From contig NZ_JASAOI010000042.1 of assembly GCF_029953285.1 (NCBI RefSeq), positions 1-64,000 on the forward strand: 64,000 bases of DNA, in the 5' to 3' direction. The notes beneath the pieces were generated by a model. It was not told the DNA's origin. It was given only the letters and a program-made list of their open reading frames with translations, and did no database searches. The position numbers and the translations under genes were made by a program. The DNA comes from Yinghuangia seranimata (GTDB taxonomy: Bacteria; Actinomycetota; Actinomycetes; Streptomycetales; Streptomycetaceae). Positions 1-8,435 of this stretch are shown one piece after another; the first letter of the stretch is position 1; each line of letters opens with the position of its first letter.

Positions 1-80
1 GGGGGGGGGGGGGGCGCGCCCCCCCCCCCCCCCCCCCCCGCGCCCCCCCCCCGGGGGGGGGGGCCCGGGGCCCCCCCGCC
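1..80. repeat. Homopolymeric G/C block at the window edge
   Basis: The first 80 bases contain only G and C. Positions 1-32 form a perfect palindrome (14 G, CGCG, 14 C), and positions 43-62 form another (10 C then 10 G). No coding frame or known element is visible. It lies downstream of the mscL stop, so it could be an extreme hairpin, but such runs are also typical of contig-end or polymerase artefacts. Confidence 0.6.
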
Positions 81-96
81 TCGGGGGTTTGCCGGG

Positions 97-540
97 TCAG
101 CGGGTGACCGTCATCTGGGCCGGGAAGCCCGGACGGCCGGCCAGCTCGGTGGTGCAGTAGGCGCAGCGGACCGCGGCGGCCGGGACGGTGCTCAGGCAGT
201 CCGGGCACTTGATCTTGGCGATCGGCTCCGGCGCCGGGCCCTCGAAGCGGGCCTGGAGCTTCACGACGGGCGCGACCACGCAGAAGTACACCACCGCGGC
301 GATCAGGACGAAGCTGATCAGCGCGTTGAGGAAGGCACCGTAGGGGAACGTGGTGTCCGCGACGGTGAAGGCCTCCTTGCTGAAGTCGCCGACCGCGCCG
401 GTGGCGACACCGATCAGCGGGGTCAGGAACGCCGTGACGAAGCCGGTGACGACCGCCGTGAAGGCGGCACCGATGACGATGCCGACGGCGAGGTCCACCA
501 CGTTGCCGCGGAGGAGGAAAGCACGGAAACCCTTGAACAC
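97..540 (-). CDS. mscL: Large-conductance mechanosensitive channel MscL with C-terminal zinc-ribbon-like tail
   Basis: Membrane channel that opens under high membrane tension and releases solutes in hypo-osmotic shock. The protein (147 aa) begins VFKGFRAFLLRGNVVDLAVG, the family's N-terminal amphipathic and pore-helix signature. A first membrane helix follows at about residues 15-40 and a second near 70-95. After the second helix come two CxxC pairs (about Cys112/115 and Cys126/129), a zinc-ribbon-like extension not found in enterobacterial MscL. I chose the GTG start because GAGG lies six bases upstream and homology begins there; an upstream in-frame ATG at 624 would add 28 Pro/Arg-rich residues unlike the family. 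Family assignment is firm; metal binding by the tail is inferred. Confidence 0.93.
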   Translation of the reverse strand: MFKGFRAFLLRGNVVDLAVGIVIGAAFTAVVTGFVTAFLTPLIGVATGAVGDFSKEAFTVADTTFPYGAFLNALISFVLIAAVVYFCVVAPVVKLQARFEGPAPEPIAKIKCPDCLSTVPAAAVRCAYCTTELAGRPGFPAQMTVTR

Positions 541-756
541 AGGGCGCCTCAGTTCGTGTGATGGTGGGGAAGGGGGAAAACGCGCGGGCCGAAGCGGCCA
601 GGGGGCGACGGCCCGGCGGGCCATGCTGCCGACTCCGCGGGCCCCGAGTCCACCCCGGTCACCCGTGGCGGTGAAACATCATATGGGCCGAGGGCTGTCC
701 GGGGGATCTCGTCGGTGGCGGGCGGTACGGCCCCGGCGGGATCCCCCGGGCGGGCT

Positions 757-2577
757 CTACCGGCCGGGCCAGGTGTAGCCCAGTTCCTCGGCCCTTTCGC
801 GACGGCCGCCGCAGACGACCGCCGAGGCCTTCACGTCCTCGTCGGCGAGCCGGCGCAGGGCCGCGGCGGCCTGGGCCTCGGGCGGGGTCCCGTCGTCGGT
901 CACGTCCCAGCGGAAGTACAGCAGGTCGTCGTCCGGGGCCGGCTCGCGGCCGCCGAGGCCCGGCGCGTGGCGGACCGTGACGGCGGCGGTGTCCGGCCGG
1001 TCGAACACCGTCCCGCACCAGACCAGTTGGGTGTCCCATCGACTGAGCAGCCCGGGTCGCTCGGTGAGCTGTTCCTTGAGCAGCCGGGCGACGGTACGGG
1101 CGCGCCACGCCCAGGAGCGGTCGTCCGTCGCGCGCGTGAGCTCCGCGTCGTAGGCCTCCGCGTCGAAGCGCAGGGTCGGCGGAGGTGCGGCGGGCAGGTC
1201 CACGAGCGATGTGTTCGGACGCCGCCAGCCGTCCCACACGACCGTGTCGCCGTCGCGGCGGATCGTGACGTAGAGCGCGCCGCAGCAGCCCTCGGTGCAG
1301 GACGCCTCCGCGAGGCACACCTCGCGCGGTTCGGCGTCGGCCCGCAACTCGCCCCCGTCCAGCAGGTGTTCGGGGCTGTAAGCGGGTCCCTGCCGGAAGA
1401 ACTCCGCGACGACGGGGCGGCCGTCGACGAGGATGCGGGTCTCGACGCGGGCCCGGTCCCCCGGATCGGTGACGACGACCTCGAAGCGGAGCCCGTCGCG
1501 GGCGGGCCCGGGCTCCTCCGACAGCCGCTGCCGCGTACGCAGGATCCAGTCCGCGCGGGGCGCGTCCATCGGCCGGTCGGGGTCGGGCGTGACGGCCGAG
1601 GCCCACGCGGGCTCGGCCAGGAGCCGGGTGAGCGTCGCGAGCAGGGCCTCGCGCCGACCGGGCGGCCAGCCGACCAGGACGCCGGGCCCACTGCGCAGGT
1701 CCAAGGCGATCGAGACCAGCATCGCGTGGTGGTCGAGGGTCGGCTCCAGAGCGCCCGACCGCGCGACGACCGCTTCGTACAGGGCGGCCGCTTCGCGATA
1801 GGACGGGACCTCGCTCCGGTCGTACGTACTCCCCATGCGCACCAGCAGCTTGCCCGCCTGGGCGGTCAAGACGCTGTCACTGAGGGGGAGTTGCCCGAGC
1901 AACTCGGGCAGCAGGGACGCCTCGGCGATGCGGCGCGCGGTGTGGCTGTCGACGCTGCCGGGCAGCACCGACAGTTCGGCCGCCGTCGCCTCCTGGTCGC
2001 GATTCCACAACGCGACGGTCAGGGGCCGCAGCTCGTCGCCGCGCAGGCGCATCGCGAGGTCGACGGCGCCGGCGGTACGCGGGTCGACGCGGTCGAGGGC
2101 CTCGAGGGCGAGGCGGGTGAGGTCGCGGACCGAAGCGAACGCCGCGAGGCACGCCACGTCCTCGGCCTCGCCGAAGCGCACGAGCAGCGCGAGGCCGACA
2201 GCCACGCCGGGTTTCGTGGTTCCGGTACGGGCCAGCCGCCGCCCGAACGCGCGCGCCGCGGCCTCGTCCGCAACGGGCAGGCCGGCTACGGCGAAGCGGA
2301 TCAGGCGGACGAGCCGCGCCTCACGCCCGCCGAGTTCCGCCAGTCGGCCTTCCAGGGCCGCGACGTCGTCCGGCATCGGGTCGAGGGCGTCGCGAACGGC
2401 GGCCTTCACCTCGTCGACGGACAGCGACGGGCCGGAGGACTCGGGTGGTTTGGGGAGGGTCGGTTGCTCCGGAAGCCCGTCGGGGCCGTCCCGCAGCATT
2501 CCCAGCACGACGTCGTACAGGGCTGTCGGCTGAACGTCCTGGAGTTCGCGCGTCCCGCGCTCTTCCTGGGCGCTCAC
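757..2577 (-). CDS. Large conserved hypothetical protein with helical repeat-like N-terminus
   Basis: I do not recognise a named family. The 606-residue product is soluble: no signal peptide or membrane helix. Roughly the first two thirds are Leu/Ala/Arg-rich amphipathic helices in the style of HEAT/ARM or TPR-like scaffolds. The last third changes to a beta-rich segment containing CTEGCCGALYVTIRRDGDTV, a three-cysteine motif that recalls small modules in other actinobacterial orphans, and ends GYTWPGR. The GTG start at 2577 is chosen because it overlaps the TGA of an 11-codon reading frame upstream (GTGA), suggesting coupled translation. An in-frame start at 2688 would add 37 unconvincing residues. 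The coding frame is strong; function is unknown. Confidence 0.75.
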   Translation of the reverse strand: MSAQEERGTRELQDVQPTALYDVVLGMLRDGPDGLPEQPTLPKPPESSGPSLSVDEVKAAVRDALDPMPDDVAALEGRLAELGGREARLVRLIRFAVAGLPVADEAAARAFGRRLARTGTTKPGVAVGLALLVRFGEAEDVACLAAFASVRDLTRLALEALDRVDPRTAGAVDLAMRLRGDELRPLTVALWNRDQEATAAELSVLPGSVDSHTARRIAEASLLPELLGQLPLSDSVLTAQAGKLLVRMGSTYDRSEVPSYREAAALYEAVVARSGALEPTLDHHAMLVSIALDLRSGPGVLVGWPPGRREALLATLTRLLAEPAWASAVTPDPDRPMDAPRADWILRTRQRLSEEPGPARDGLRFEVVVTDPGDRARVETRILVDGRPVVAEFFRQGPAYSPEHLLDGGELRADAEPREVCLAEASCTEGCCGALYVTIRRDGDTVVWDGWRRPNTSLVDLPAAPPPTLRFDAEAYDAELTRATDDRSWAWRARTVARLLKEQLTERPGLLSRWDTQLVWCGTVFDRPDTAAVTVRHAPGLGGREPAPDDDLLYFRWDVTDDGTPPEAQAAAALRRLADEDVKASAVVCGGRRERAEELGYTWPGR

Positions 2578-2609
2578 CGGCCGGTGTGGTGCTCGATTCC
2601 GTAGGTCAT
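2574..2609 (-). CDS. Possible 11-residue leader peptide coupled to the next gene
   Basis: ATG at 2609 opens a frame encoding MTYGIEHHTGR whose TGA overlaps the GTG start of the following 606-residue gene. It could be a translated leader, or the true N-terminus of that gene separated by a single-base frameshift. The residues look like a plausible protein start, so I keep both options open. No strong ribosome site precedes it. Confidence 0.35.
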   Translation of the reverse strand: MTYGIEHHTGR

Positions 2610-2670
2610 GCGGGCATCCTGCCAGCGGGCGGCCGGGCACGCGAACGGGTTTCGGGCGGCGCCGAAGACC

Positions 2671-2709
2671 GACGACACGGGACGACACGGGACGACACGG
2701 GACGACACC
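2671..2709. repeat. 10-bp tandem repeat, 3.9 copies
   Basis: Three exact copies of GACGACACGG and a fourth nearly complete one (GACGACACC) lie head to tail between the 606-residue gene and the sugar-binding lipoprotein gene. The period is close to one helical turn. It lies upstream of the gene on its left and downstream of the lipoprotein gene. Copy number may vary between strains. Confidence 0.85.
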
Positions 2710-2758
2710 GGCTCGCCACGAGCCGGTGCCGTCCCCCGGGAGCGCTGCCGTCAGGCCG

Positions 2759-3730
2759 TCAGCACGCGCCCTTGTACAGGTACTTGCTCACGTCCGGCTG
2801 GTCGACGTTGTCCTTCGTCACCGCCACGAGGTCCGTCGCGATGCTCTTGGGCACCTGCTTCTTGTCGAGTGCCGCGACCGCCTGCTCGACGCCCTTCGCG
2901 CCGATGTCGTACGGCTTCTGCGCGATCAGGCCCTGGATGGACCCGCGCCGCAGCGCCTCGACCTGCTTGGGTGTGGCGTCGAACGCGACGAGCTTGAGCT
3001 GCCCGGTCTTGTTGGTCTGCTCGATGCCGGTGGCCGCGCCCTCGCCGCTGAAGACGTTGGCGGCGAAGATGCCGCCCAGGTCGGGGTTGGCGGCCAGCGT
3101 CGAGCTGACGATGGAGGCCGCCTTGGCCGGGTCGTCGTCGTTGTACTGGACGCCCAGGTAGGTGATGCCGGGGTGCTTCTTGATCTCGGTCTCGAAGCCC
3201 TTCAGGCGCGCGTCGGTCGTCGAGATGCCGGGCTTGACGCTGATGGCGGAGACCTTGCCCTTGTCCCCCATCAGCTGTGCGAGGGTGCGGGCGGCGAGCG
3301 CTCCGCCCTGCTCGTTGTCGGAGGAGATCGAGGTCTCGCGGATGCTGTCGTCGTCGAGCTTGGTGTCGACCTCGATGACCTTGGCGCCGCGGGACTTGAG
3401 CTGCTGCTCGGGCTGGCGCAGCGCCGCGGTGTCGGTGGGGGCGATGAGGACGGCGTCGGGGCCCTTGGCGGCGACCGCGTTCACGACGGGCGTCTGGAGG
3501 GACGCGTCCCACTTGTCCGCGCCGGTGACGTCGAGCTTGACGCCGAGCTCCTTGGCCTTGTCCTGGGCGCCGCAGGCCATCGAGATGTAGAACTCGTCGC
3601 CCTTGACGCCCTGGATGAACGTGATTTTGCGGCCGCCGCCGGAGTCGCTGTCGTCGCTGCAGCCGGTGATCGCGGCGATCGCGCTGAGCGCGGTGACGGC
3701 GGCGGCGTAGGTGGTTCTTCTCATCTTCAT
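2759..3730 (-). CDS. CUT2-family sugar ABC transporter substrate-binding lipoprotein (FrcB/RbsB-like)
   Basis: Extracytoplasmic sugar-binding lipoprotein of a ribose/fructose-type (CUT2) importer; it hands ligand to the permease encoded just upstream. The 323-residue product has a lipoprotein signal ending AAITGC with the lipidated Cys at position 24, then a type I periplasmic-binding fold beginning GRKITFIQGVKGDEFYISM. Further family features are APTDTAALRQPEQ, the hinge segment QYNDDDPAKAA and GIFAANVFSGEGAATG. AGGAGG lies nine bases before the ATG. The gene is last of three in a minus-strand operon (ATPase, permease, binding protein) with a 124-bp gap after the permease, perhaps allowing separate dosage. 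Control by the LacI operator at 5830 is inferred. Sugar specificity cannot be read directly. Confidence 0.9.
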   Translation of the reverse strand: MKMRRTTYAAAVTALSAIAAITGCSDDSDSGGGRKITFIQGVKGDEFYISMACGAQDKAKELGVKLDVTGADKWDASLQTPVVNAVAAKGPDAVLIAPTDTAALRQPEQQLKSRGAKVIEVDTKLDDDSIRETSISSDNEQGGALAARTLAQLMGDKGKVSAISVKPGISTTDARLKGFETEIKKHPGITYLGVQYNDDDPAKAASIVSSTLAANPDLGGIFAANVFSGEGAATGIEQTNKTGQLKLVAFDATPKQVEALRRGSIQGLIAQKPYDIGAKGVEQAVAALDKKQVPKSIATDLVAVTKDNVDQPDVSKYLYKGAC

Positions 3731-3854
3731 CGCGGTCGGCCTCCTGGCACGCGGTGTGGGACGGGCGCTGGCGGGGGTGGTGGCGCGCGGAACGGTGGTG
3801 CGGAGCGTGGAGCGATGGGGTGGGGCGTTCGGTGCGAGGGAACGCCCGTGCGGG

Positions 3855-5000
3855 CTAAGCGCGTTGGGTGGCGCGGCGGCGCAGCTGGTCGGCGTACACC
3901 GCGGCGATCAGGACGCCGCCGACGGCGACGCTCTGCCAGTACGGCTGGACCCCGAGGATGATGAAGCCGTTCTGCAGGATCGCCGGGATGAACACGCCGA
4001 TGAGCGTGCCGACGATGGTGCCGACGCCGCCGAACAGGCTGGTGCCGCCGAGGACGACGGCCGCGATGGCGCCGAGCGAGTCGTTGGTGTGGCCGCCGAT
4101 GGTGGTCGTGGTGAAGCGGGCGAGCGACAGGATGCCGGCGAGGCCCGCGAGCAGGCCGCACAGCGCGTACACCTTGATCAGGTGGAGCTCGACGGGGATG
4201 CCGGCCCGTCGGGCGGCCTCGGCGTTGGAGCCGATGGCGTACGTGCGGCGTCCGAAGCGGGTGGTCGCGAGGGCGAGCGCCCCGAGGACGGTGACCAGCA
4301 GGGCGATGACGACGAGCCACGGGACGCCCAGCACACGCCCGTTGCCGATGGTGTCGCTCAGCCTGGTCGGGACGCCTCGGACGTCCTGGCCCTCGGTCAT
4401 CACCTGCGCGAGGCCGAGCGCCATGCCGAGGCTGCCGAGTGTGACGATCAGCGCGGGCACTTTGGCCTTGGCGACGAGGAATCCGTTGAGCGCGCCCCAG
4501 GCGGCGCCGGCGGCGAGCCCGGCGAGCAGGCCGAGCAGGATCGGCCCCCATCCGGCGTCCACATCGGAGATCCCCGTCATCGTCTTCGCCGCGACGACGC
4601 CGGAGAAGACGAGGACGGAGCCGACGGACAGGTCGATGCCGGCGGTGATGACGACGTACGTCATGCCGACGCCGATGATCAGCAGCACCGCGGCATCGGT
4701 GGCGACGTTGCGCAGGTTGAAGGTGGTCGGGAAGTGCGCGGGCTTCATGATCGAGAACGCGGTCATGAGCACGAGCAGGACGAGGAACGTCCACGCCGAG
4801 TTGGTGCGGACGAGGCGGCGCGCCAGGCGGCGGGCGGTGTCGGACAGGTCGGGGCGGGGGTCTGGCGCGGTCACGGTCTCGTCCTTCACGTCGGCGGAAC
4901 TCGCCGCTTCTCCGGCCGACTTCGCGGTCGACGTCGTGGTGGCGGCCGCGTCGTCGCCCGGTCCGGGCCCGGTGTCCGTCGTGGTCTCTCCGAGGCTCAT
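3855..5000 (-). CDS. CUT2-family sugar ABC transporter permease (FrcC/RbsC-like)
   Basis: Inner-membrane channel subunit (BPD_transp_2 family, 381 aa) of the sugar importer. After a 70-residue Ala/Thr/Asp-rich cytoplasmic leader come about eight to ten membrane helices. Family landmarks include GVGMTYVVITAGIDLSVGSV, the NGFLVAKAKVPALIVTLGS segment and the EAARRAG loop that contacts the ATPase. The ATG at 5000 overlaps the TGA of the ATPase gene (ATGA), giving tight translational coupling, and GAAGGGAGAG lies upstream. The leader is longer than in RbsC and its purpose is unknown. The gene acts with the ATPase before it and the binding lipoprotein after it. Confidence 0.92.
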   Translation of the reverse strand: MSLGETTTDTGPGPGDDAAATTTSTAKSAGEAASSADVKDETVTAPDPRPDLSDTARRLARRLVRTNSAWTFLVLLVLMTAFSIMKPAHFPTTFNLRNVATDAAVLLIIGVGMTYVVITAGIDLSVGSVLVFSGVVAAKTMTGISDVDAGWGPILLGLLAGLAAGAAWGALNGFLVAKAKVPALIVTLGSLGMALGLAQVMTEGQDVRGVPTRLSDTIGNGRVLGVPWLVVIALLVTVLGALALATTRFGRRTYAIGSNAEAARRAGIPVELHLIKVYALCGLLAGLAGILSLARFTTTTIGGHTNDSLGAIAAVVLGGTSLFGGVGTIVGTLIGVFIPAILQNGFIILGVQPYWQSVAVGGVLIAAVYADQLRRRATQRA

Positions 5001-5758
5001 GCCGCTCTCCCTTCGTCCAGTGCGCCCGTCATCGCGCCCACGAGTTCCTCGACCGAGGTGTCGGCGGCGGTGAACGTCGCGACGCGCTGCCCGAGCCGCA
5101 GCACCTCCACGCGGTCGGCGACCGACAGGACTTCGGGCATGTTGTGGCTGATCAGCACCACGGAGGTGCCGGCGTCGCGGACCTTCCGGACGACGTCGAG
5201 GACGCGGCCGCGCTGCAGCACGCCGAGCGCGGCGGTCGGTTCGTCCATGAACACGACCTTGTCGGCCCATGCCACGGCGCGCGCGATGGCGACGCTCTGC
5301 CGTTGGCCGCCGGACAGGGTGCCGATGGGGGCGTCGATGTCCTGGAGTTCGACGCCGAGGCGGGCGAACGCGTCGACCGCGCGGCGGCGCATCGCGGCCT
5401 TGTCGAGGACGCCGAGGCGTCCGGCGAGGCCGCGGCGGAGCAGTTCGCGGCCGAGGAACAGGTTGGCGGCACCGTCGAGGTCGGGGGCGAGCGCGAGGTC
5501 CTGGTAGACGGTCTCGATGCCCAACCGCTGTGCGTCCGTGGGGCGTTCGAGGGTGACGGGCGCACCCTCGAACAGGATCCCGCCCTCGTCGGGGCGCGCC
5601 GCTCCCGCGAGCACCTTCGTCAGCGTGCTCTTGCCCGCGCCGTTGTCGCCGATGAGCGCGACGACCTCGCCGGGGAAGACGGTGAAGTCGGCGCCGCGCA
5701 GGGCCTGCACTTGTCCGAAGCGTTTGACCAGGCCGCGGCCTTCCAGCAGGGGTTGCAC
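4997..5758 (-). CDS. Single-domain sugar ABC transporter ATPase (FrcA-like)
   Basis: Energises the CUT2 sugar importer. The 253-residue protein has Walker A GDNGAGKST (about residues 37-45), Q-loop in ETVYQDLAL, signature LSGGQRQ, Walker B VVFMDEPTAALG and H-loop SHN. RbsA-type partners usually carry two fused nucleotide-binding domains (about 500 aa); this one has a single domain, as in the fructose/mannose/ribose importer FrcBCA of rhizobia, so it probably works as a homodimer. The GTG start has GAGGAG eight bases upstream. It is the first gene of the importer operon, with the LacI-type operator 5830-5843 about 70 bases upstream. Confidence 0.92.
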   Translation of the reverse strand: MQPLLEGRGLVKRFGQVQALRGADFTVFPGEVVALIGDNGAGKSTLTKVLAGAARPDEGGILFEGAPVTLERPTDAQRLGIETVYQDLALAPDLDGAANLFLGRELLRRGLAGRLGVLDKAAMRRRAVDAFARLGVELQDIDAPIGTLSGGQRQSVAIARAVAWADKVVFMDEPTAALGVLQRGRVLDVVRKVRDAGTSVVLISHNMPEVLSVADRVEVLRLGQRVATFTAADTSVEELVGAMTGALDEGRAA

Positions 5759-5815
5759 GTGCCCAACTCCTCACGATGGCGGTGGTGTTCGCGCGGATCG
5801 CGCGCCTTCGTGCAG

Positions 5816-5843
5816 GTCGCTAGAGCGACTGACAACGATGTCA
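5816..5843. promoter_or_regulatory. LacI-type operator before the ABC importer operon, with adjacent hairpin
   Basis: TGACAACGATGTCA at 5830-5843 has matching TGACA/TGTCA arms and is identical to a second copy at 6014. The arms match the typical actinobacterial LacI-family operator. Directly beside it, 5816-5829 is a short inverted repeat (GTCGCT-AG-AGCGAC). The LacI gene at 7404 in the same cluster is the obvious regulator; binding is inferred. Confidence 0.8.
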
Positions 5844-6013
5844 GTACAGTGGAGGCACCCGGAGAGCCTGTCAAGGGTCTGGAACGCATCAAGACGGTTG
5901 GTCAATCGGGGTAAACAGGACCCTTGTTGGCCGTTCTCCCCGGGCGGAGCCGAGACGCGGGGCGCCGTTCGTCGAGCATGTCGACATACGGACGGCCGCG
6001 CCCTATCCTCGCC

Positions 6014-6027
6014 TGACAACGATGTCA
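6014..6027. promoter_or_regulatory. Second LacI-type operator, before the isomerase-lacI-kinase operon
   Basis: An exact copy of TGACAACGATGTCA, 19 bases before the ATG at 6046. A bound repressor would block transcription start or early elongation. Two identical operators 184 bp apart between divergent promoters could also support looping. The operator position argues against the in-frame ATG at 6022, which lies inside it. Confidence 0.82.
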
Positions 6028-6045
6028 ACGAGGGGCGGGCCTGAC

Positions 6046-7311
6046 ATGCAAGCCGCTGGAACGCCGGACACACCCGGCCAACCGTTGTGGCTGGACGCCG
6101 AGTTCGCACGGGTCGTGGAGTTCGCCAGAGGCGCCCGCCTGGAGACCGGCGGCTTCGGGTGGCTCGGGGACGACGGCGTCCCCGTCCCCGACGAGGCCGT
6201 GCACACCTGGATCACCGCCCGCATGACGCACGTGTTCGCCCTCGCTCACCTGCGCGGACTCCCCGACACCGCGCCGCTGGCCGACCACGGGGTCACCGCG
6301 CTCACCGGACTGCTGCGGGACGGCGAGCACGGCGGCTGGTACACGTCGGTCAAGCGCCACGGACGCAACACCCCGCTCGAACTCGCCGGTCAGCCCGCCT
6401 CGTTCGGGAAGCGGGCGTACGACCACGCCTTCGTCGTCCTGGCCGCCTCCAGCGCGGCGGCCGCGGGACGCCCCGGCGCGGACGAGCTCCTCGCCGACGT
6501 GCTGGAGACCGTGGAGCGCCGGTTCTGGAGCGAGCCCGAGAGCGCGTGCGTCGAGACGTGGAGCCTCGACTGGGAGTGGCGCGACCCCGCTTACCGGGGC
6601 GCCAACAGCAACATGCACTTCGTCGAGGCGTTCCTGGCCGCGGCCGACGTGACCGGGGACGACCGGTGGCTCCGCCGCGCGCTGCGGATCGCCCAGAAGC
6701 TCGTCGACGGACACGCGCGGGCCAACGGCTGGCGGCTCGTCGAGCACTTCGACGGCGACTGGCGGCCGCTCCCCCGCTACAACCGCGAGCACCCGGACGA
6801 CCCGTTCCGCCCGTACGGCGCCACCGTCGGGCACTGGTTCGAATGGGCACGGCTGCTGGTCGACCTGGCCGCGGCGCTGCCGCGACCCCCCGCGTGGCTC
6901 GTGGAGGCGGCCGTGGAGCTGTTCGGCGCCGGGGTGCGCGACGGCTGGCACGCCGACGGCCGCGACGGCTTCGTCTACACCGTCGACTGGGACGGCAAGC
7001 CCGTCGTCCGCGCCCGCATGCACTGGGTGGTCGCCGAGGCCGTGCTGGCCGCGGCGGCCCTGCGCGAGGCCACCGGCGAGCGTCACTACGATGACTGGTA
7101 CCGCACGTGGTGGGCCCACGCCGACGCCTTCTTCGTGGACCGGGACCGCGGCAGTTGGCACCACGAACTCGACGCGGACAACCGGCCCTCCGGCACGGTG
7201 TGGGCCGGCAGACCCGACGCCTACCACGCCGTCCAGGCGACGCTGCTGCCCCGGCTGCCGGCCTCGCCGTCGGCCGCCGAGGCGCTGCGCCGCGGGCTGC
7301 TCGCGCCCTGA
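6046..7311 (+). CDS. AGE-family aldose-ketose isomerase/epimerase (mannose isomerase/YihS-like)
   Basis: Cytoplasmic (alpha/alpha)6-barrel enzyme of the N-acylglucosamine 2-epimerase superfamily (421 aa). Likely interconverts an aldose and its ketose, for example mannose and fructose. Visible family signatures: WITARMTHVFALA, YDHAFVVLAASS, ANSNMHFVEAFLAA, GHWFEWARLL and RPDAYHAVQATLLP; the last two hold the histidines corresponding to the catalytic pair of YihS-type enzymes. It opens an operon with lacI and a PfkB kinase and is divergent from a CUT2 importer, so the product is probably phosphorylated by the kinase. The ATG at 6046 is preferred over the in-frame ATG at 6022 because 6022 lies in the operator and GAGGGGCGGG precedes 6046. 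Exact substrate is inferred, and sulfoquinovose or another hexose cannot be excluded. Confidence 0.88.
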   Translation: MQAAGTPDTPGQPLWLDAEFARVVEFARGARLETGGFGWLGDDGVPVPDEAVHTWITARMTHVFALAHLRGLPDTAPLADHGVTALTGLLRDGEHGGWYTSVKRHGRNTPLELAGQPASFGKRAYDHAFVVLAASSAAAAGRPGADELLADVLETVERRFWSEPESACVETWSLDWEWRDPAYRGANSNMHFVEAFLAAADVTGDDRWLRRALRIAQKLVDGHARANGWRLVEHFDGDWRPLPRYNREHPDDPFRPYGATVGHWFEWARLLVDLAAALPRPPAWLVEAAVELFGAGVRDGWHADGRDGFVYTVDWDGKPVVRARMHWVVAEAVLAAAALREATGERHYDDWYRTWWAHADAFFVDRDRGSWHHELDADNRPSGTVWAGRPDAYHAVQATLLPRLPASPSAAEALRRGLLAP

Positions 7312-7403
7312 GCGGACCGCACCGGGGGTCGCGGGCCCGCCGCGGAAGCACCGATCGCACGCCGGACACCGACGCCCCGCGCCGGCCGCCCGAAAGGACA
7401 CAG

Positions 7404-8435
7404 ATGGTCAACGCGACGCCCCCGGAACGGCCCCGCGGCCGCGGCCGCACCACCATGCGGGACGTGGCCGCCATCGCCGGCGTCGGCATCAAGACCGTGT
7501 CGCGCGTCATCAACGGCGAGCCGAACGTCAGCGCCGCCAAGCAGGAGGCGGTCCTCGCGGCCGTCGCGCAGACCGGCTTCCGGCGCAACGACAGCGCGGC
7601 GCTGCTGCGGCAGGGCCACACGTCCAGCATCGGGCTGGTCCTGGAGGACGCCGCGGACCCGTTCTCGTCGGCGCTGACCCGCTCGATCCAGGACGTCGCG
7701 CACCAGCACGGCACCGTGCTGTTCAGCGCGTCGTCGGCCGAGGACCCGGTGAAGGAGCGCGACCTGGTCCTGGCGCTGTGCGCGCGCCGCGTGGACGGGC
7801 TCATCGTGGTGCCGGCCAGCGGCAGCCACACGTACCTGCTGCCGGAGATCGACGCCGGCATGGCGTGCGTGTTCGTGGACCGGCCGCCGGACGGCATCGA
7901 GGCGGACACCGTGCTCGTCGACAACGTCGGCGGCGCGCGGGCCGCCGTCGAGCACCTGGTCCGGCACGGTCACCGGCGCATCGCGTTCATCGGCGACCGG
8001 CTGGAGATCTTCACCGCGCGCGAGCGCCTGCGCGGCTACCGCGAGGCGCTGGCCGAGACTGGGATCGCGTTCGACCCGCGGCTGGTGTTCAACGGGCCGG
8101 CGTACGGGGAGGAGATGCCGGCCTGGCTGCGCGGCATGCTGGCGGGGCCCGATCCGGCGACCGCGCTGTTCTGCGGCAACAGCCGGTTCAGCGTCGAGGC
8201 GATCCGCGAGATCTCGCGGGCGCCGCAGCGGCCCGCGCTCGTCGGGTTCGACGACTTCGAGCTCGCCGACCTGCTCACGCCCGGCGTGACCGTCGTGTCG
8301 CAGGACCCGTTCGGGCTCGGCAGGGCGGCGGCGCAGCTGCTGTTCCGGCGGCTGAACGGCGACGCGACACCCGTCCAGCACATCCACCTGCGCACCAAGC
8401 TCATTCCGCGCGGCTCCGGGGAGGTCGGTCCGTGA
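7404..8435 (+). CDS. LacI-family transcriptional regulator of the sugar cluster
   Basis: DNA-binding repressor or sensor of the adjacent sugar genes (343 aa). The N-terminal helix-turn-helix and hinge helix are clear: MRDVAAIAGVGIKTVSRVIN followed by a segment with the DNA-contacting pattern of the family (about residues 19-70). The rest is a type I periplasmic-binding-like effector domain with DNVGGARAAVEHLV and HRRIAFIGDR. It lies between the isomerase and kinase genes and shares a GTGA stop-start overlap with the kinase. The ATG has AAAGGA upstream. The two identical palindromes at 5830 and 6014 are its probable targets, which would give control of importer and catabolic genes together with autoregulation. 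Confidence 0.93.
   Translation: MVNATPPERPRGRGRTTMRDVAAIAGVGIKTVSRVINGEPNVSAAKQEAVLAAVAQTGFRRNDSAALLRQGHTSSIGLVLEDAADPFSSALTRSIQDVAHQHGTVLFSASSAEDPVKERDLVLALCARRVDGLIVVPASGSHTYLLPEIDAGMACVFVDRPPDGIEADTVLVDNVGGARAAVEHLVRHGHRRIAFIGDRLEIFTARERLRGYREALAETGIAFDPRLVFNGPAYGEEMPAWLRGMLAGPDPATALFCGNSRFSVEAIREISRAPQRPALVGFDDFELADLLTPGVTVVSQDPFGLGRAAAQLLFRRLNGDATPVQHIHLRTKLIPRGSGEVGP

Noticed and set aside
715-2604. Plus-strand 629-codon frame
   Set aside because: Antisense to the 606-residue gene. Composition is Arg/Gly/Val-rich without protein-like segments.
6022-6048. Upstream ATG for the AGE isomerase
   Set aside because: It lies inside the operator palindrome and lacks a ribosome site; ATG at 6046 has one.
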